A DNA stretch of 38,298 bases from Symsagittifera roscoffensis (taxonomy: Eukaryota > Xenacoelomorpha > Acoela > Convolutidae), in contig NC_087067.1 of the NCBI RefSeq assembly GCF_963678635.1, positions 29,936,403 to 29,974,700 on the forward strand, in the 5' to 3' direction. The notes beneath the pieces are model-generated. The model was not told where the DNA came from. It ran no database searches and saw nothing but the letters and a program-made list of their open reading frames with translations. Position 1 is the stretch's first letter. The number at the start of each line of letters is the position of its first letter. This document shows, in pieces, positions 20,015 through 30,451 of the stretch. Both the position numbers and the translations under genes were made by a program.

Positions 20015-21419
20015 GATTAGATAATTAAAAAAAAACATAGATAATTTCCAGAGGTAAAGATGGCCTACGAAACTGCAACCGTTTTCCATATCATCTAGCG
20101 AAAGTATAGCTTCATTAATACCGTCAGTTGTTTTTAATTTTACAGATAATTTTAAAACTCTGAAATGATTGTGCTTCTTAAAAAACAAATGAAAAACAGT
20201 AACCTGGCCGTCAATGAAAATGGCAAAATGGACGGTTGTATGAGGAATTATTTCATTTGTTGGAGTATTTCAACACTTCTGGAGGTGAAGAAATATCATA
20301 TAAAATTATTCAATATCAAAACAGAGTTTATATCAATGAATCTATTTTGTTCTAGTAAACATATTGGTTTAAGAGCACAGAGCGGCTAAAAACTTAAACC
20401 AACGTAGGCATAATTCTTCTCAAAAAGAAAAATTGAAGTTTTTGAGGCAAGTCAAATCGGTCGAAACCAAAATTCTGCGCCTTCTCGTATCTCTTTTTAA
20501 CAATTGTATTCATCATATTATTTGTTGCTAAAAATTGGTCTGATACTAAGTTTTCTGCTGATGAGACTGTCGGTTCATTTCGCATTAGTGCAATATGTGT
20601 CCCATTATACATTTCAGGATTAGGAAATAAGATAGTAAAAAGTGAAACCAGTTTAAGGGATGAGCTTCGATGAGAGGAAAAATGGAAGAAAAAATATATT
20701 TAAAAAATGAAGAGAGTTTTTATAAAAGTGGCTGCAATTAATATTTGATAACAGGCGCGCATGCAATACTCTTAGTTATAAGTTTCTAATACGAACACAA
20801 ACGTAAAACAAGAACAGATGCTAGTTTAAAAACTGTTAATAATTCATACTCGACTTTTTATTAAAAAATCACTATAAACTAATGCGTTACTTTCCCCCTC
20901 GGAACATCTGCTGTTTTAAATAATAATAAAATTAAATTTTTATCAATTTTTACTTAATTTTGCTGCTCAATCTTTGAAGATGCTTGTATAACGCAGAAAA
21001 GCTACCTGCTAGAGATATTACACAATTAGACATAGATATTCCCTCTACAAAATAAAAAAAACTGTCTTCTCCAACTTCATATTGCGCTCTTACGCATTTA
21101 TACTCCCAACAGAAAAAAAAGCAAAACTAGAAAAAATAATACAAATATTCTGATGAAAACACGGTGAATAGAAGATAAGTTTCATAAGCACGAATAATCA
21201 ACTAATTCCTTAAAAAATAAAACAATTCATTCGAACTTGATTTCACAAAAAAGTCAGCATTTACACAGCTCAAATTAAAAAAAGGTAAGACTCAGCAGAT
21301 TTTTGGAAACCCAGCCAATTATTTTGGCAGAAAAAGACTCTTCCCTTCAAGTGGTTTTAAGAACTTGAATATTTAAACTGAACCTTCTGCTCTCAAACAT
21401 GTTTTATTAGGGTGGTAAA

Positions 21420-21667
21420 TTTCCCTCAGGTATTCGGCCACCTCACTAACCAACCCTAAAAATTTTTTTGAAGGTGCCTTAGACGCAAAAATTTTGTCCA
21501 AAAGGGTCAAAGTGTTCTGGGAGCGCTCGGAAAATTAATTTTGTCGACATAAAAAAGGTCAATATAATTTTCCAACATTTTTTGAAAAAAACCCGCCCCC
21601 CCCCCCCTCGAGAAAATCCTAAATCCGCCCCTGCCAATTCCGCCCCTAAATCCGCCCCTAAATCGGC
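21420..21667 (-). mobile_element. GGCGG-family element, minus strand, with multiplied end motif
   Basis: Read on the minus strand it starts CAGGGGCGGATTTAGGATTT, then CTCGAG and a long G-run, then ATGTCGACAAAATTAATTTT and GAGCGCTCCC. It ends with AGGCACC, TTTTTAGGG and TTGGTTAG. The same order is seen at 1-310. On the plus strand its outer end (21620-21667) repeats the CCGCCCCTAAAT motif three to four times, which other copies do not. The minus-strand frame across it is repeat-derived. Confidence 0.7.
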
Positions 21668-22269
21668 TGGGTAATCATACTCCATGCACACTCAAGAGGG
21701 TTTTGTAACCTATGGCTAACCCAAAGTAATCTGTTTTTTTTCCGCTTCTGTAATCCAATTACTTAATTTGAAAGAATGAAGTGTTTCAATAGGAAGCGTT
21801 TCAAAAATGAAATGTTTCAAAAAATTAAAGGTTTCAAACATGAACAAACAGAGCGGGTTGCTATGAAGTAGGACGTAGGACAGAATTTTCCGACCACAGT
21901 GATTTGAGAAGAGAAGAAAATGAAAGAAAAATAAACAAACTCGAAAAAAATATCTATATACTTTTTGTGAGCTCTTATAACTTTTTAAACAGGGCGGCTA
22001 AATTAGGCAAAATGTTGCAGAATGGAAATGAATATAACTAAAATAACGTAAAACTTGCAGTAGATTTAAATTATGTCTCATCGGAAATGAATTCAATTTT
22101 ATCATATTGTGTGAAGTTTGGTCTGAAAATCGGAAAAACTCAGACCAGTTCTTCCGAAACAGAACATTTTTTTTGAACATTTTGAAGCTTTGCCTAGGAG
22201 GCAAACTTAGAATATCGAAATTTTTGTCACATTTTTGATGGTTGTACAAAAACAAAAATAAAGGGTATT

Positions 22270-22592
22270 CTTTAGCGTGCCAAGGGGAGGAAGCGGTGGG
22301 CCACCGCACCCCCCCCCCCCCCCTCAATTCTGGTTGCCAAAGTTTTGGTATAACTTAACGATATCCATTTTTGGCTGGCCAACCTCAAATATTTTCTAAA
22401 GGAGCCTTGGCGCCAATAAAACTAATTTTGAGGGGGGAGCGCGCGCCAACAAAACGCATTTTTTTGTCAAAATTTTCTCAAAAAGTGGCCAAAAACGCCG
22501 TTTTTTGGCCTGTTTTAAAAAAAAAAATTAGAAAAAAGTTGGTCGACCTAAAAAAAAATTGGTCCGAATTTTCCGAAAAACCGCCACTGAAG
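22270..22592 (-). mobile_element. GGCGG-family element, minus strand
   Basis: Read on the minus strand it starts CAGTGGCGG and passes through GGCGTTTTTGGCCACTTTTT, GGCGCGCGCTCCCCCCTC, TTGGCGCC and CCTTTAGAAAATATTTGAGG to CAGCCAAAAATGGATATC. It then reaches a G-run and GCGGTGGCCCACCGC. This is nearly collinear with the copies inside the right-hand array (for example 32140-32310). The plus-strand frame at 22371-22628 lies wholly in this element. Confidence 0.75.
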
Positions 22593-22599
22593 ACTGAAG

Positions 22600-24291
22600 T
22601 GAAGGTAAAGGTATTCAAATTATTTTAAACGTTTGATCGGATCATTCTGAGCTACCCGTATAGCAGGCGTCCGGATTTTCTTGATTTTGCTTTGTGATGC
22701 TTCCTTTGGTGACGACAGCAGCATGACGATGGTTAGACTGTTTCAACTCTAATTTGAAAATTAATTTAACAAAAATCTTGATCATCTTTCGTCAGAGCAA
22801 ACAACAAAAGGCCTTAAGTGAATAGTTAGTCGCATCGGTACTGCAATTTCATTGTTTCGATTTTTTTAAGTTGGTTTTTGCGAGATTAAATTCGGGTTTA
22901 GAAATTGCTATCGATTGTCATTAATGTTGAGCAGTTTCTTTTTAGATGTCAATTATGCTCAGGTGAACTTAGAGTTAACATTTTTGGAAATTAACTAAGT
23001 AAATTTCTATGCCCTTTTCAGGGAAAAATATAATTAATATTACTTTTTGTCGGTGGGGATTTTATGGTAACCGCTGAAGCGATCACCGAAACTTAAGTAA
23101 AAAGAAATAAAGCTACAGGAAAGGAATTATAATTTCGTAATTAACTTAGACTACGTAAACGGAGCATTAAAAAAGAGCTTTCCATTTATTTAATGGCCAG
23201 GTAATAACTCAAAATGTTTTGACGTTTTAACAAATTCTGCCCGCTTGTGCTACTTATAATAGATTTTCTGCTAAGTGGGGATAGCAAGTACTAAATGCAC
23301 TTTCAAAAGGTACCCATATCTAGCTATTTATTTATTTTTCCCTTAATTCCTTATTTTTTGTTTTGTTTTATTTCTCAACAAGAGAATAAATTGCATTCAT
23401 TGGTCGCAGTTCTTATACTATCCTCTCTCTTATAATTCCCGAATAAGTACTTTTAACAAAATTTAAAGAGTAAGGCAACAATTTACTTTAAAAAATCCCC
23501 TGTTTTACCGTCTTAGCACTTTACTCTTTAGTAGCCAACGTCGATCTTGAGAGGAATTAAGTGCTAGTTTAACAAAAAACTAAAACAAAAACAATTAACA
23601 GCAGCATACTTACTAAGAAAAAAGTGAAAACTCAAAAAATAACAAAGAAAAACTAATTCAAAATACTCAGGCAAGTAGTTTTTTGTGAAAAGCTTAATTG
23701 ATTCAACTTTGAAAAATTATATATCGAAGAACTAGCGGCTCATCTATTTGTCTAGCTAATTTTCCCACCTTTTTCAACTAAGTAAGTTAATTTTAATACT
23801 AAAAAGCGCCGAAACAGAGAAGTAAAAGTAATTTTAATTTCACGTTTCGTTTTAACATAACCAACCTTTTGTTTTTAAATTTTTATCTTATCGCCGACGG
23901 GCTTAAAATTGCTCGAGTCATAATAAACAAATCAATTAGCAATTCATTCACATTTTTAACTTAACTGGCTTTATCTAGAAACGTTTGTTGACAAGATTAA
24001 CCATATTACTTTTTTTCTCACTTAAAAATTTCACACCTTTTTCAACATATTGTAATAACAAAGCGGAAATACGGCTGACTTTTGTTCATTAAGAAGTACT
24101 GAAATAGGTGAGGTCAACTCGTTTTTTAACAGACTTTTCATTTTTGACTTCCAAGGAAACCAAACTTTAATTTGTTAGGATCTTTTTTGCTAGTGCGCAA
24201 GTCAAATTATGGCGCAAACATTCGGCAAAGACTGTCAACGCTATTTGTAAAATTCCCAAACTTTGAGTACAAAGAAACCAAGTTGTTCAAA
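22600..24291. other. upstream region of the HMBOX1-like gene
   Basis: There is no upstream coding exon I can support and no clear TATA box. The reading frame of exon 1 is open back to 24172, but the 24172 codon is TTG. Possible acceptors (for example TTTGTTAG ending at 24178) mean a 5' non-coding exon further left is possible. Confidence 0.35.
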
Positions 24292-25157
24292 ATGTTTGCA
24301 AATAGTCAATATTTTTCGGCCCCTGATTATTTCGGGTTTAAGTCCGTTTTTGAAACTATTGATTCGCTTAGGCCGACCATGTTTTCGTCAACCAACGCAC
24401 CGGCAGTAACCAATTCGCCGACTTTGGTTCAACCTCCGACGCCGATCAATTGTCCGAACGCCAACTCGGCGCCCAATAGCCCACCCGACCTCAAATATAC
24501 AATAGAGCAAATTGAGTTGTTGAGGCGACTCAAAAATTCAGGTTTGACAAAAAATCAAATCGTACAAGGATTGGATTCGATGGAAAAAATTGATTCGACT
24601 GGATTTTCCACTGGTGTTGAAGCCAACTCACCTCCGGGAAAGGAAATCAAGCAAGAATTGTCACCCAACTCGAAAGGAAATCTGCTTCCTGGAACGATCG
24701 GCCAACTGGGATCTCTGAACTCGGCGACAACGGGAGCCGAATATTTGCGATCTTTGGCTCTACAACATGCATTTTTCAACGCGATGACTAATGGAAACTT
24801 TGTGAACGGAAATGCACATATGCAGCAAAATGGCATTCAGTCGAGCTTGGCTCAGAGAAATTTGGCGGCTGCTTTGATGTGTTCACAGGGCATGACCATT
24901 CCCGGAATTGGAGGACTTCATAACCAGGCGGCTTCACCGGCCAGTGCTGGACTCGCGGGTAGTTTGGTCGGATTTCATTTGGGATCAACAAACGCGGCTG
25001 AAAACTCAATTTTGAACCAGATGAGTCATATCAATGGAGGGGGTGGGGCTAACTCGCCCGTGAATTTGAAGCGGGAGAGTATGGGCGGGGTGAATGCGTC
25101 CCTAGGCGACCCGACCACAATCAGCGACGATGACGAGCAATTGATGCAGCTACAGTC
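24292..25157 (+). CDS. HMBOX1: HMBOX1-like exon 1
   Basis: 288 codons plus two bases. I chose the ATG at 24292 because it has A at -3 (TTCAAAATGTTT) and no in-frame ATG lies between it and the upstream end of the open frame. The exon holds a Pro/Asn/Ser-rich start, the KYTIEQIELLRRLKNSGLTK helix pair, IKQE and LKRE SUMO-type sites, and the acidic ISDDDEQLMQLQ end that corresponds to HMBOX1's VDDKVEELMRR. The donor is CAGTC|GTAAGT, a perfect consensus, with the in-frame TAA just beyond it. Confidence 0.88.
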
Positions 25158-28100
25158 GTAAGTGGTTCATCTTTAAGCAATCAGCGTTTTCCCAGTTTTC
25201 TTAGTAGCCGTCCCGCAAAAACAAGCAAAAAATCGTCTAAAAATTGTTAATACGGTAATTTGCATGAAAAAATATCGCAATCTTTTGACTTTTTCACGTA
25301 TGTAGAATAAATTACATTCTAGCATTTAGAAAATCTCGGGGTGACAGAGGGGGTGAATGCAAATAGCCAAAGCTTGGGTATGGTAAAAAAACACCAAGAA
25401 AAATGCAAGTCAAGTAACTATTGTTTGTCAATCAGCGGTATTGTTTTTGAAACTACTTCACCATTTTCCAGTTCAAACGTTTGCTTCGACGACTCTTTTT
25501 TATAGTCCATCCTCCCAAATACAATGAAAATTGGAGTACAGGCTGAATGCTCAAACCTAAACGAATTTGGTTTCCATACAAAATTCTGCAACCACTGCTG
25601 ATAACAAAAAATTGAGTTTTTTGTTAAATGGTACAAAAATGAAAATGAAGCGTTGCTATCTGTGCTTCAGTATGTCTGTGGTGGACACTAAGGAGGAGAT
25701 CAAGAACTTCATGATGTGTCACGGGATCAAGCAGCACCAGGTGGCGGAGAAGACAGGGGTCAGCCAGAGCTACATCTCACAATTCCTACACCAGGTACCT
25801 ACTAAAACCACCACCATCTCCCCGCCTTAACTTCAATTACATCAATAATATTCTGCAATCGGCATTGCAAGATTATGTGAAGAACCATGTGTTTTAAACA
25901 TATGTCCCTGAGACACCTGCGAACGGACTTGTAGGTCCAATGGTGCTCTCCTAGGCAGTAAAATTGTTGGAGTAGTTTGTAAATTTATGAACTACCCACA
26001 AAGCAGTTGCCTGAAGTTAATTAATTGTTATTATGTATGTATTCTCAGTCAATAAGAGTTGCGGATGTGGGAATCTCCATGCTCGAAAATTTTGTAGGCC
26101 TTTTTTATGTTTGATCAAAGTTAGTTTTCCGAGCTCTCCCAAAAAAACCAAAAAAAAACTAAAAATTCGGTGCACAGGCAAGCGAAATTGAAAAGATAGC
26201 TAAATGACATGAGAAAAAACTGAAAAAATTAAATCTGGGAAATTTTAAACGGTGAGTTTTAAGGAATAACCAAATTTCGATAAAATGCAATTTTTAAAAA
26301 CGGGACTATTTCAGGTAAAAATTTTGCATATCTATCCTTAAAAGTTGCTGCTGAAATTGTTCTGTTTAAATTTTGTCAAAATTTTTTTTTCTGTAATGTA
26401 CTTCAACCAAGTACAAGTTCTAACTCTCCAGCATCTATATATTATTACATAAAATCTAAACTAATTTTATTTTGCTTAGGGAGTTTGGATGAAGGACTCC
26501 ACAAGGACCAACATCTACAAATGGTATCTGGACGAGAAGCGGAAACGAGAAGGTAAACACTATTTTGAAATCGTCTAATAACACTCGATTTTCATTTTAA
26601 TAGTTTTTTGGTCTCATCGCTTAAAAAAACTAGCAACAATTTTGAGCTCGATTTCTCAAAACGGTTGTTTCATTTCTTTTGACATAATTCTTTTCGACTA
26701 TCAATTTGTTTCATGTTCAAAAGTGGAGCATTTGTTTCAACGTTTTTGCTCGGTCTGAACATTTGCGCCAGTCTTAAGAATCGTTTCGTTTTTTTTTTGA
26801 AATGCGTGGCATAACAATAAGCTCCGAAACAGCTGCTGAAATATATCGAACTTACGACCGATTAGCGGAGATCAGTGAGCCCGTTAGTGGTCGGCAAATA
26901 GCAAAAATGCTCGGGCTAACCCATAGCACTGTAAATCGGGTTCTTAATAGACGAATTGGAAACACTTACCAGCAAGCTACAAGACAATGCGGGAGACCCA
27001 GATCCCTACTAGAAAAAAGTATTGCTTTATTTTATCATTTTAACTATTGTTTGAGTTGAATTAAAACCATTGACGTAAAAGAATTTTTTATTTTTATTAT
27101 TATTATGATTTTTCTTAAAAATAATCGATTCAATTTTGCTTTCATAGAATATTAATGTTTTGCGTGTTCGTACCTACAAAGTAATGTTTAAATAATTTTT
27201 GTTTCAAAGTTGTTTGACAAAATATTTTTTTAACTGGTTACAAATCAATCAATTCTCGTTTTTGAGTTTAAAAACAAAAAATATTTTAGCGAGCGGAGAC
27301 ATGGTATCGCCAGTGCACAGCAACAGTTCTAGAGGCAATTCACCCATCAACGAAGGATCAAATATCTCACAGACTCCTCCGACCTCAAACACAATCACGG
27401 GACAACAAATAAACAACAACAACAACAACAACAATAGTCCAGTGGGAACCAACAGCAGTAAGAATGGCGCAAGTGATGGAGGCAGTAATGGGTATTCAGC
27501 AGTTGGTCAGCCAATTCAACAGGTAAGAAAAGTTGACATTTTTTGCTATTTCAGTAAATTAATTTCCAAAATGTTACCTACTTTTTGATAATTTTGTTCA
27601 AACTATGCAGCAAGTTTTTGAATTTCCAGGAAACTTGACGCTAAAAAACATACATTTATAAAAAAAAGTTGTGTTTTAACATGAAATGCCAGAAAAAAAA
27701 AGAAAAAGGAAAAAATAAAGAAAAAAGTTTGCTAAGGAGGATTCTGATCATGATCGAATTGATCATATTGGTTCTCCCTGAAATTATCATAAGTACCCTG
27801 CTTTGCCATATTGCTTCGAAAATTACATAAGAAATTCTGTACGCTAAAACTCTGTTTAGGTGAAGAAGCGTGATCGATTTGTGTGGAAGGAGAGCTGTGT
27901 GTGTCTGTTGGAGAAGTTCTACCATGTGAATCCCTACCCGGACGACGCCAAGAGGGAGGAGATAGCGCAGGCATGCAACCAACTCATCGACTCCACTGGT
28001 ACGCATATCGTGCACTGTAATAATGACCATGAGTGGCCACTAATTATAGACTATAGCTGATATATCTCTCTTTATTATTCACATCTGTTAACTTAATCGA

Positions 28101-29514
28101 AAACGAAAAGACATTAGCCGCTCTAAAATAGCAAATTGTTAACATATTTCAGAAATCATTTTCAAATTGCAGAAAAAATAATTTTTAAAGATTGTTTTGG
28201 TTCAAACATTTAATTTCTCGTAGTAATTTCAACATTATTTTAAGCACAGCAGTTTAAATATTCCCGGATTATCTATCAGTTTGCCCTATTTTTATTTTAG
28301 GGTTCACAAATACTAATTTTTTGGTTTATTTACATTCATTCTTCTTCTCTCAGGTCAAGGTCACGATGAAAAGTTGGTAACTGCAGTGAAAGTGTACAAC
28401 TGGTTTGCCAACAGAAGGAAGGAAATCAAACGCAAAAATCATTTTGGTGAGATTCAGATCTTTACTCAAAAAAACTTCATGTGCTCGAAAAATTTATGAT
28501 TAAAAAACCCAAAGTTATGAAATAAACTTGAAATCAAATTTTCTTCACTTGCGCTTCATGACAAAATTGGCCAAAAAAGTTATTTGCCTGCAAAAAATAA
28601 TTTCGGGTTCTGGATTAATCCACAATTAAAAAAAACAGGTTCAAATTTATTTCAGCCGAACAGCAACAAGCTGCGGCAGCGACCAATCACAACAACCTAT
28701 CTCTCCTAGCGACAGGACACCCCGCCGGAGTGCTCCCCTTCCTTCTCGAGGGTAGCAACAACAAACAACAACAACCCCACCCACATTCCCTGCCTGGCCT
28801 CAACAAGAATAATCCCGGGGGGCATTTGAACCCTCAAGTAGGGACTAATCCTACTGCTGTTGTGGCATCAGCGGCATCTTTTTTGGACGAGCTGATTGAA
28901 CATAACAGATCGGCATTGCAGCACAACCAACAACAAATGCAGATAAAAAATGAAAACAAAGCCGATGAATATGGTACGAGCTTAAATCGGATACACTTTT
29001 TTGAAAAAAAAGTAAGGAGTCCAAAAATGTTCATAAAAGCTTTCTCTATTAGAAACACCTAGTCAAATATTTTTGTAGGCTCTTTTTACACCAACTTGGC
29101 TAATATCTTTATGAGAAATCAGAAAACTACCTGAAATGTAGATTGTTGTGAACTGATATTAGGAATCGCTTTTCTTTCAATTAAAAGTACATTTAAACCT
29201 TACAGAGGATTTTTTAAGGAGGCGAGGACAAAGCGTTCAACATGTGCCAAAACGGAAATGATGTGGACGAAATCGACGAACCAGTAGCGAAAAAGCCGAA
29301 AAGTTCATTGGCTGAACAACTGGCGGAAGTGAACAGCGTCATATCTGAACTAGTGCCGGGCAACCTGGAAAATTCCACGAACGATGAAAATGATGGATTA
29401 CGCAACAGTTACGCAATGACTGAAACGCACTCAACCCATGGTGAAACAGAAACTGGTCAACAAGCCACGTTTGACGTTCTCAACTTGACTTCAGAAAACA
29501 GTTCAAAAATTTAG
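24292..29514 (+). CDS. HMBOX1: HMBOX1/HOT1-like homeobox protein, eight exons
   Basis: Exons: 24292-25157, 25671-25794, 26480-26552, 27290-27522, 27860-27998, 28354-28446, 28656-28973, 29219-29514. All junctions are GT-AG and phases agree, giving about 713 residues. Vertebrate HMBOX1 is about 420; the extra length is low-complexity sequence. Domains: N-terminal KYTIEQIELLRRLKNSGLTK (about 68-87), matching HMBOX1's FTIEQIDLLQRL motif; POU-specific-like helix-turn-helix (about 290-354); HNF1-class homeodomain (433-509) with WFANRR. A KKPK nuclear-localisation-like motif is near the C-terminus, and three I/L-K-x-E sites (IKQE, LKRE, IKNE) fit the SUMO consensus. HMBOX1/HOT1 is a nuclear factor that in mammals binds double-stranded TTAGGG telomere repeats and acts as a transcription regulator. 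That role is inferred here from homology. Confidence 0.9.
25671..25794 (+). CDS. HMBOX1: HMBOX1-like exon 2: POU-specific-like domain, first part
   Basis: The acceptor is GTGCTTCAG|TATGTC; TC+T restores a serine. The sequence VVDTKEEIKNFMMCHGIKQ followed by HQVAEKTGVSQSYISQFLHQ matches HMBOX1's VIKEEIKAFLANRRISQ and VVAQVTGISQSRISHWLLQ. The helix-turn-helix is centred on VAEKTGVSQSYISQFL. The donor is CACCAG|GTACCT, phase 0. Confidence 0.93.
26480..26552 (+). CDS. HMBOX1: HMBOX1-like exon 3: end of POU-specific-like domain
   Basis: A 73-base exon, too short to be seen without homology. The acceptor is TTTGCTTAG|GGAGTT and the donor GAGAAG|GTAAAC (phase 1). It encodes GVWMKDSTRTNIYKWYLDEK followed by RKRE, aligning with HMBOX1's GSDLSEQKKRAFYRWYQLEK. 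The KWYLDEKRKR end is strongly basic. Confidence 0.9.
26802..27059 (+). mobile_element. Tc1/mariner-like transposase fragment in HMBOX1 intron 3
   Basis: An 85-codon frame from ATG. Residues about 25-46 (PVSGRQIAKMLGLTHSTVNR) fit a helix-turn-helix, and QCGRPRSLLEK follows at about 62-72. The pairing of such a helix-turn-helix with a GRPR motif some 20 residues later is the hallmark of the N-terminal DNA-binding region of Tc1-type transposases. The frame then dissolves into AT-rich sequence, and no second domain or DDE catalytic region is present. Interpretation: a truncated element left inside the intron. A cassette exon cannot be excluded, but no convincing acceptor precedes it. Confidence 0.6.
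27290..27522 (+). CDS. HMBOX1: HMBOX1-like exon 4: Asn/Ser/Gly-rich linker
   Basis: The acceptor is ATATTTTAG|CGAGCG (G+CG restores Ala) and the donor CAACAG|GTAAGA (phase 0). It encodes 77 residues of Ser/Asn/Thr/Gly-rich linker between the POU-specific-like domain and the homeodomain, with a run of eight Asn. In vertebrate HMBOX1 this linker is much shorter. The frame and both splice sites fit the gene, but the exon itself has no domain. Confidence 0.82.
27411..27434 (+). repeat. AAC trinucleotide repeat in exon 4
   Basis: A run of AAC triplets ending in AAT encodes polyasparagine. It is likely length-variable; whole-triplet changes would keep the frame. Confidence 0.8.
27860..27998 (+). 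CDS. HMBOX1: HMBOX1-like exon 5: homeodomain, helices 1-2
   Basis: The acceptor is CTGTTTAG|GTGAAG and the donor CACTG|GTACGC (phase 1). The sequence KKRDRFVWKESCVCLLEKFY then HVNPYPDDAKREEIAQACNQ aligns with HMBOX1's SRFTWRKECLAVMESYF and NQYPDEAKREEIANACN. Base composition is more G+C rich than the neighbouring introns. The homeodomain is split after helix 2, inside the long HNF1-type loop. Confidence 0.95.
28354..28446 (+). CDS. HMBOX1: HMBOX1-like exon 6: homeodomain recognition helix
   Basis: The acceptor is CTTCTCTCAG|GTCAAG and the donor TTTTG|GTGAGA (phase 1). It encodes GQGHDEKLVTAVKVYNWFAN and RRKEIKRKNHF. VKVYNWFANRRKEIKR is nearly identical to vertebrate HMBOX1 and carries the invariant W495, F496, N498 and R500 of helix 3. 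Confidence 0.95.
28656..28973 (+). CDS. HMBOX1: HMBOX1-like exon 7: Gln/Asn-rich region
   Basis: The acceptor is TTATTTCAG|CCGAAC and the donor ATATG|GTACGA (phase 1). It encodes 105 codons, rich in Gln, Asn, His and Ala (QQQAAAATNHNN, KQQQPHPH, NQQQMQ). VVASAASFLDELIEHNRSAL is a possible amphipathic helix, followed by an IKNE SUMO-type site. Polyglutamine-rich regions of this sort often act in transcription activation, which is an inference. Confidence 0.82.
29219..29514 (+). CDS. HMBOX1: HMBOX1-like exon 8, C-terminus
   Basis: The acceptor TTTTTTAAG|GA gives Gly-Gly at the join. Using the next AG (AAGGAG|GC) would drop one Gly and keep the frame. The 97 following codons are acidic and Ser/Asn/Thr-rich with KKPKSS, a nuclear-localisation-like motif, and EQLAEVNSVISELV, which resembles HMBOX1's C-terminal VEMAAVNHTILAL helix in position and character. 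The stop is at 29512-29514. Confidence 0.83.
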
Positions 29515-30451
29515 AAAAAGCCAATTTTTGAAATTATGAGTTAATTTGTAAACAAATTTAGTTATTCAAAACTTGTTAGTGAATTTGCCCATTTATGTTT
29601 GTGTTTTTTGTTTGGCCATATCAGAAACATGTCACAAAAACCTTCACATAAACCCAAAATATGCGCACCAAATACTGTCACAACTACAAGCTTTAACTAT
29701 TGCTGCTAAACAGTTAAAATTTATTTAAAATTGATTTATAAATTGTCGTTTCATTAATTTTAAAAATATTTATGTTGATTTGAAATCATTTCCGTGGATT
29801 GAAAACGTTGCACAATTTAAATTTTGTTCCAATTTTTAAATTAGGAAGTGAGGCACAATTTTTAATGGGCAGCTGGAAATTTTTTAAAGCTCCTCTCGTT
29901 TTCATCTGCAAGTAGTTTTGAACAATTTTACTTTCCCCTTTTTGACGACATCTTCCAAAGTCGTTGAAATTTCCGCAAACTGCGGTAAAAAATCATGTTT
30001 GGCATTGCTTGCTCAGAGCAGTTCAAATTGATTTTTTTACCGGATTAAACATTGATGAAGGGTCTCGGTAAAGGTGGGTTTTCAAACAAAATTAAGATTG
30101 TTTCGAAATAAACATCTAATATATTTTTTAGATATTTTGTTGGCAAAATCAGGCACCACAAACAATTATTGGAATAAGTCAAATGATATATCATATTAAA
30201 GACTTTTTGGTTGTGATTTGACCGAAACTTAAAAGTTTCTAGAACATGATCTCAGTAGCCAGAAACCAAGTTTAATATTTTGAATTTGTCAAATTTCAAG
30301 CAAAAAGAGCGAGTAAGATAGCTTATTTTGTTTTTCAACTAAGATGAAATACAAAACCAATATCAGAAAGCTAAGAATGATACATCATATTGAAACCTTT
30401 TCAGCCTTAATTTGAACGATATTAATTTTTTTTCGAAAATGTTCCCATTTT
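29515..30451. other. 3' flank of the HMBOX1-like gene
   Basis: Non-coding. It contains an AATAAA at 30107-30112. It also holds a degenerate direct duplication of about 90 bp (about 30174-30260 and 30370-30450), sharing AATGATA-ATCATATT, CTTTT and ATTTGA-CGA blocks. The second half runs directly into the first array unit. Confidence 0.5.
30107..30112 (+). terminator. candidate polyadenylation signal of the HMBOX1-like gene
   Basis: The first clear AATAAA after the stop, 593 bases downstream, followed by T-rich sequence. It is a plausible but unproven 3' end. Confidence 0.4.

Larger units (their letters stand above)
14881..21419. other. long non-coding stretch between the two genes
   Basis: About 6.5 kb of AT-rich sequence with only short, low-complexity frames. 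I find no coding exon, tRNA or long repeat. Small inverted repeats at 15095-15112, 19897-19919 and 19974-20014 are the only structure I can point to. Confidence 0.5.

Noticed and set aside
22371-22628. 85-residue plus-strand frame
   Set aside because: It is wholly inside a minus-strand GGCGG-family element.
22625-22732. GC-richer segment ending ATGACGATG before GTTAGA, a possible exon upstream of the HMBOX1-like gene
   Set aside because: No matching acceptor, no homology, and no phase agreement needed by exon 1. Unsupported without transcript data.
24555-25009. Minus-strand frames of 73-93 residues within HMBOX1 exon 1
   Set aside because: Shadows of the real coding strand.
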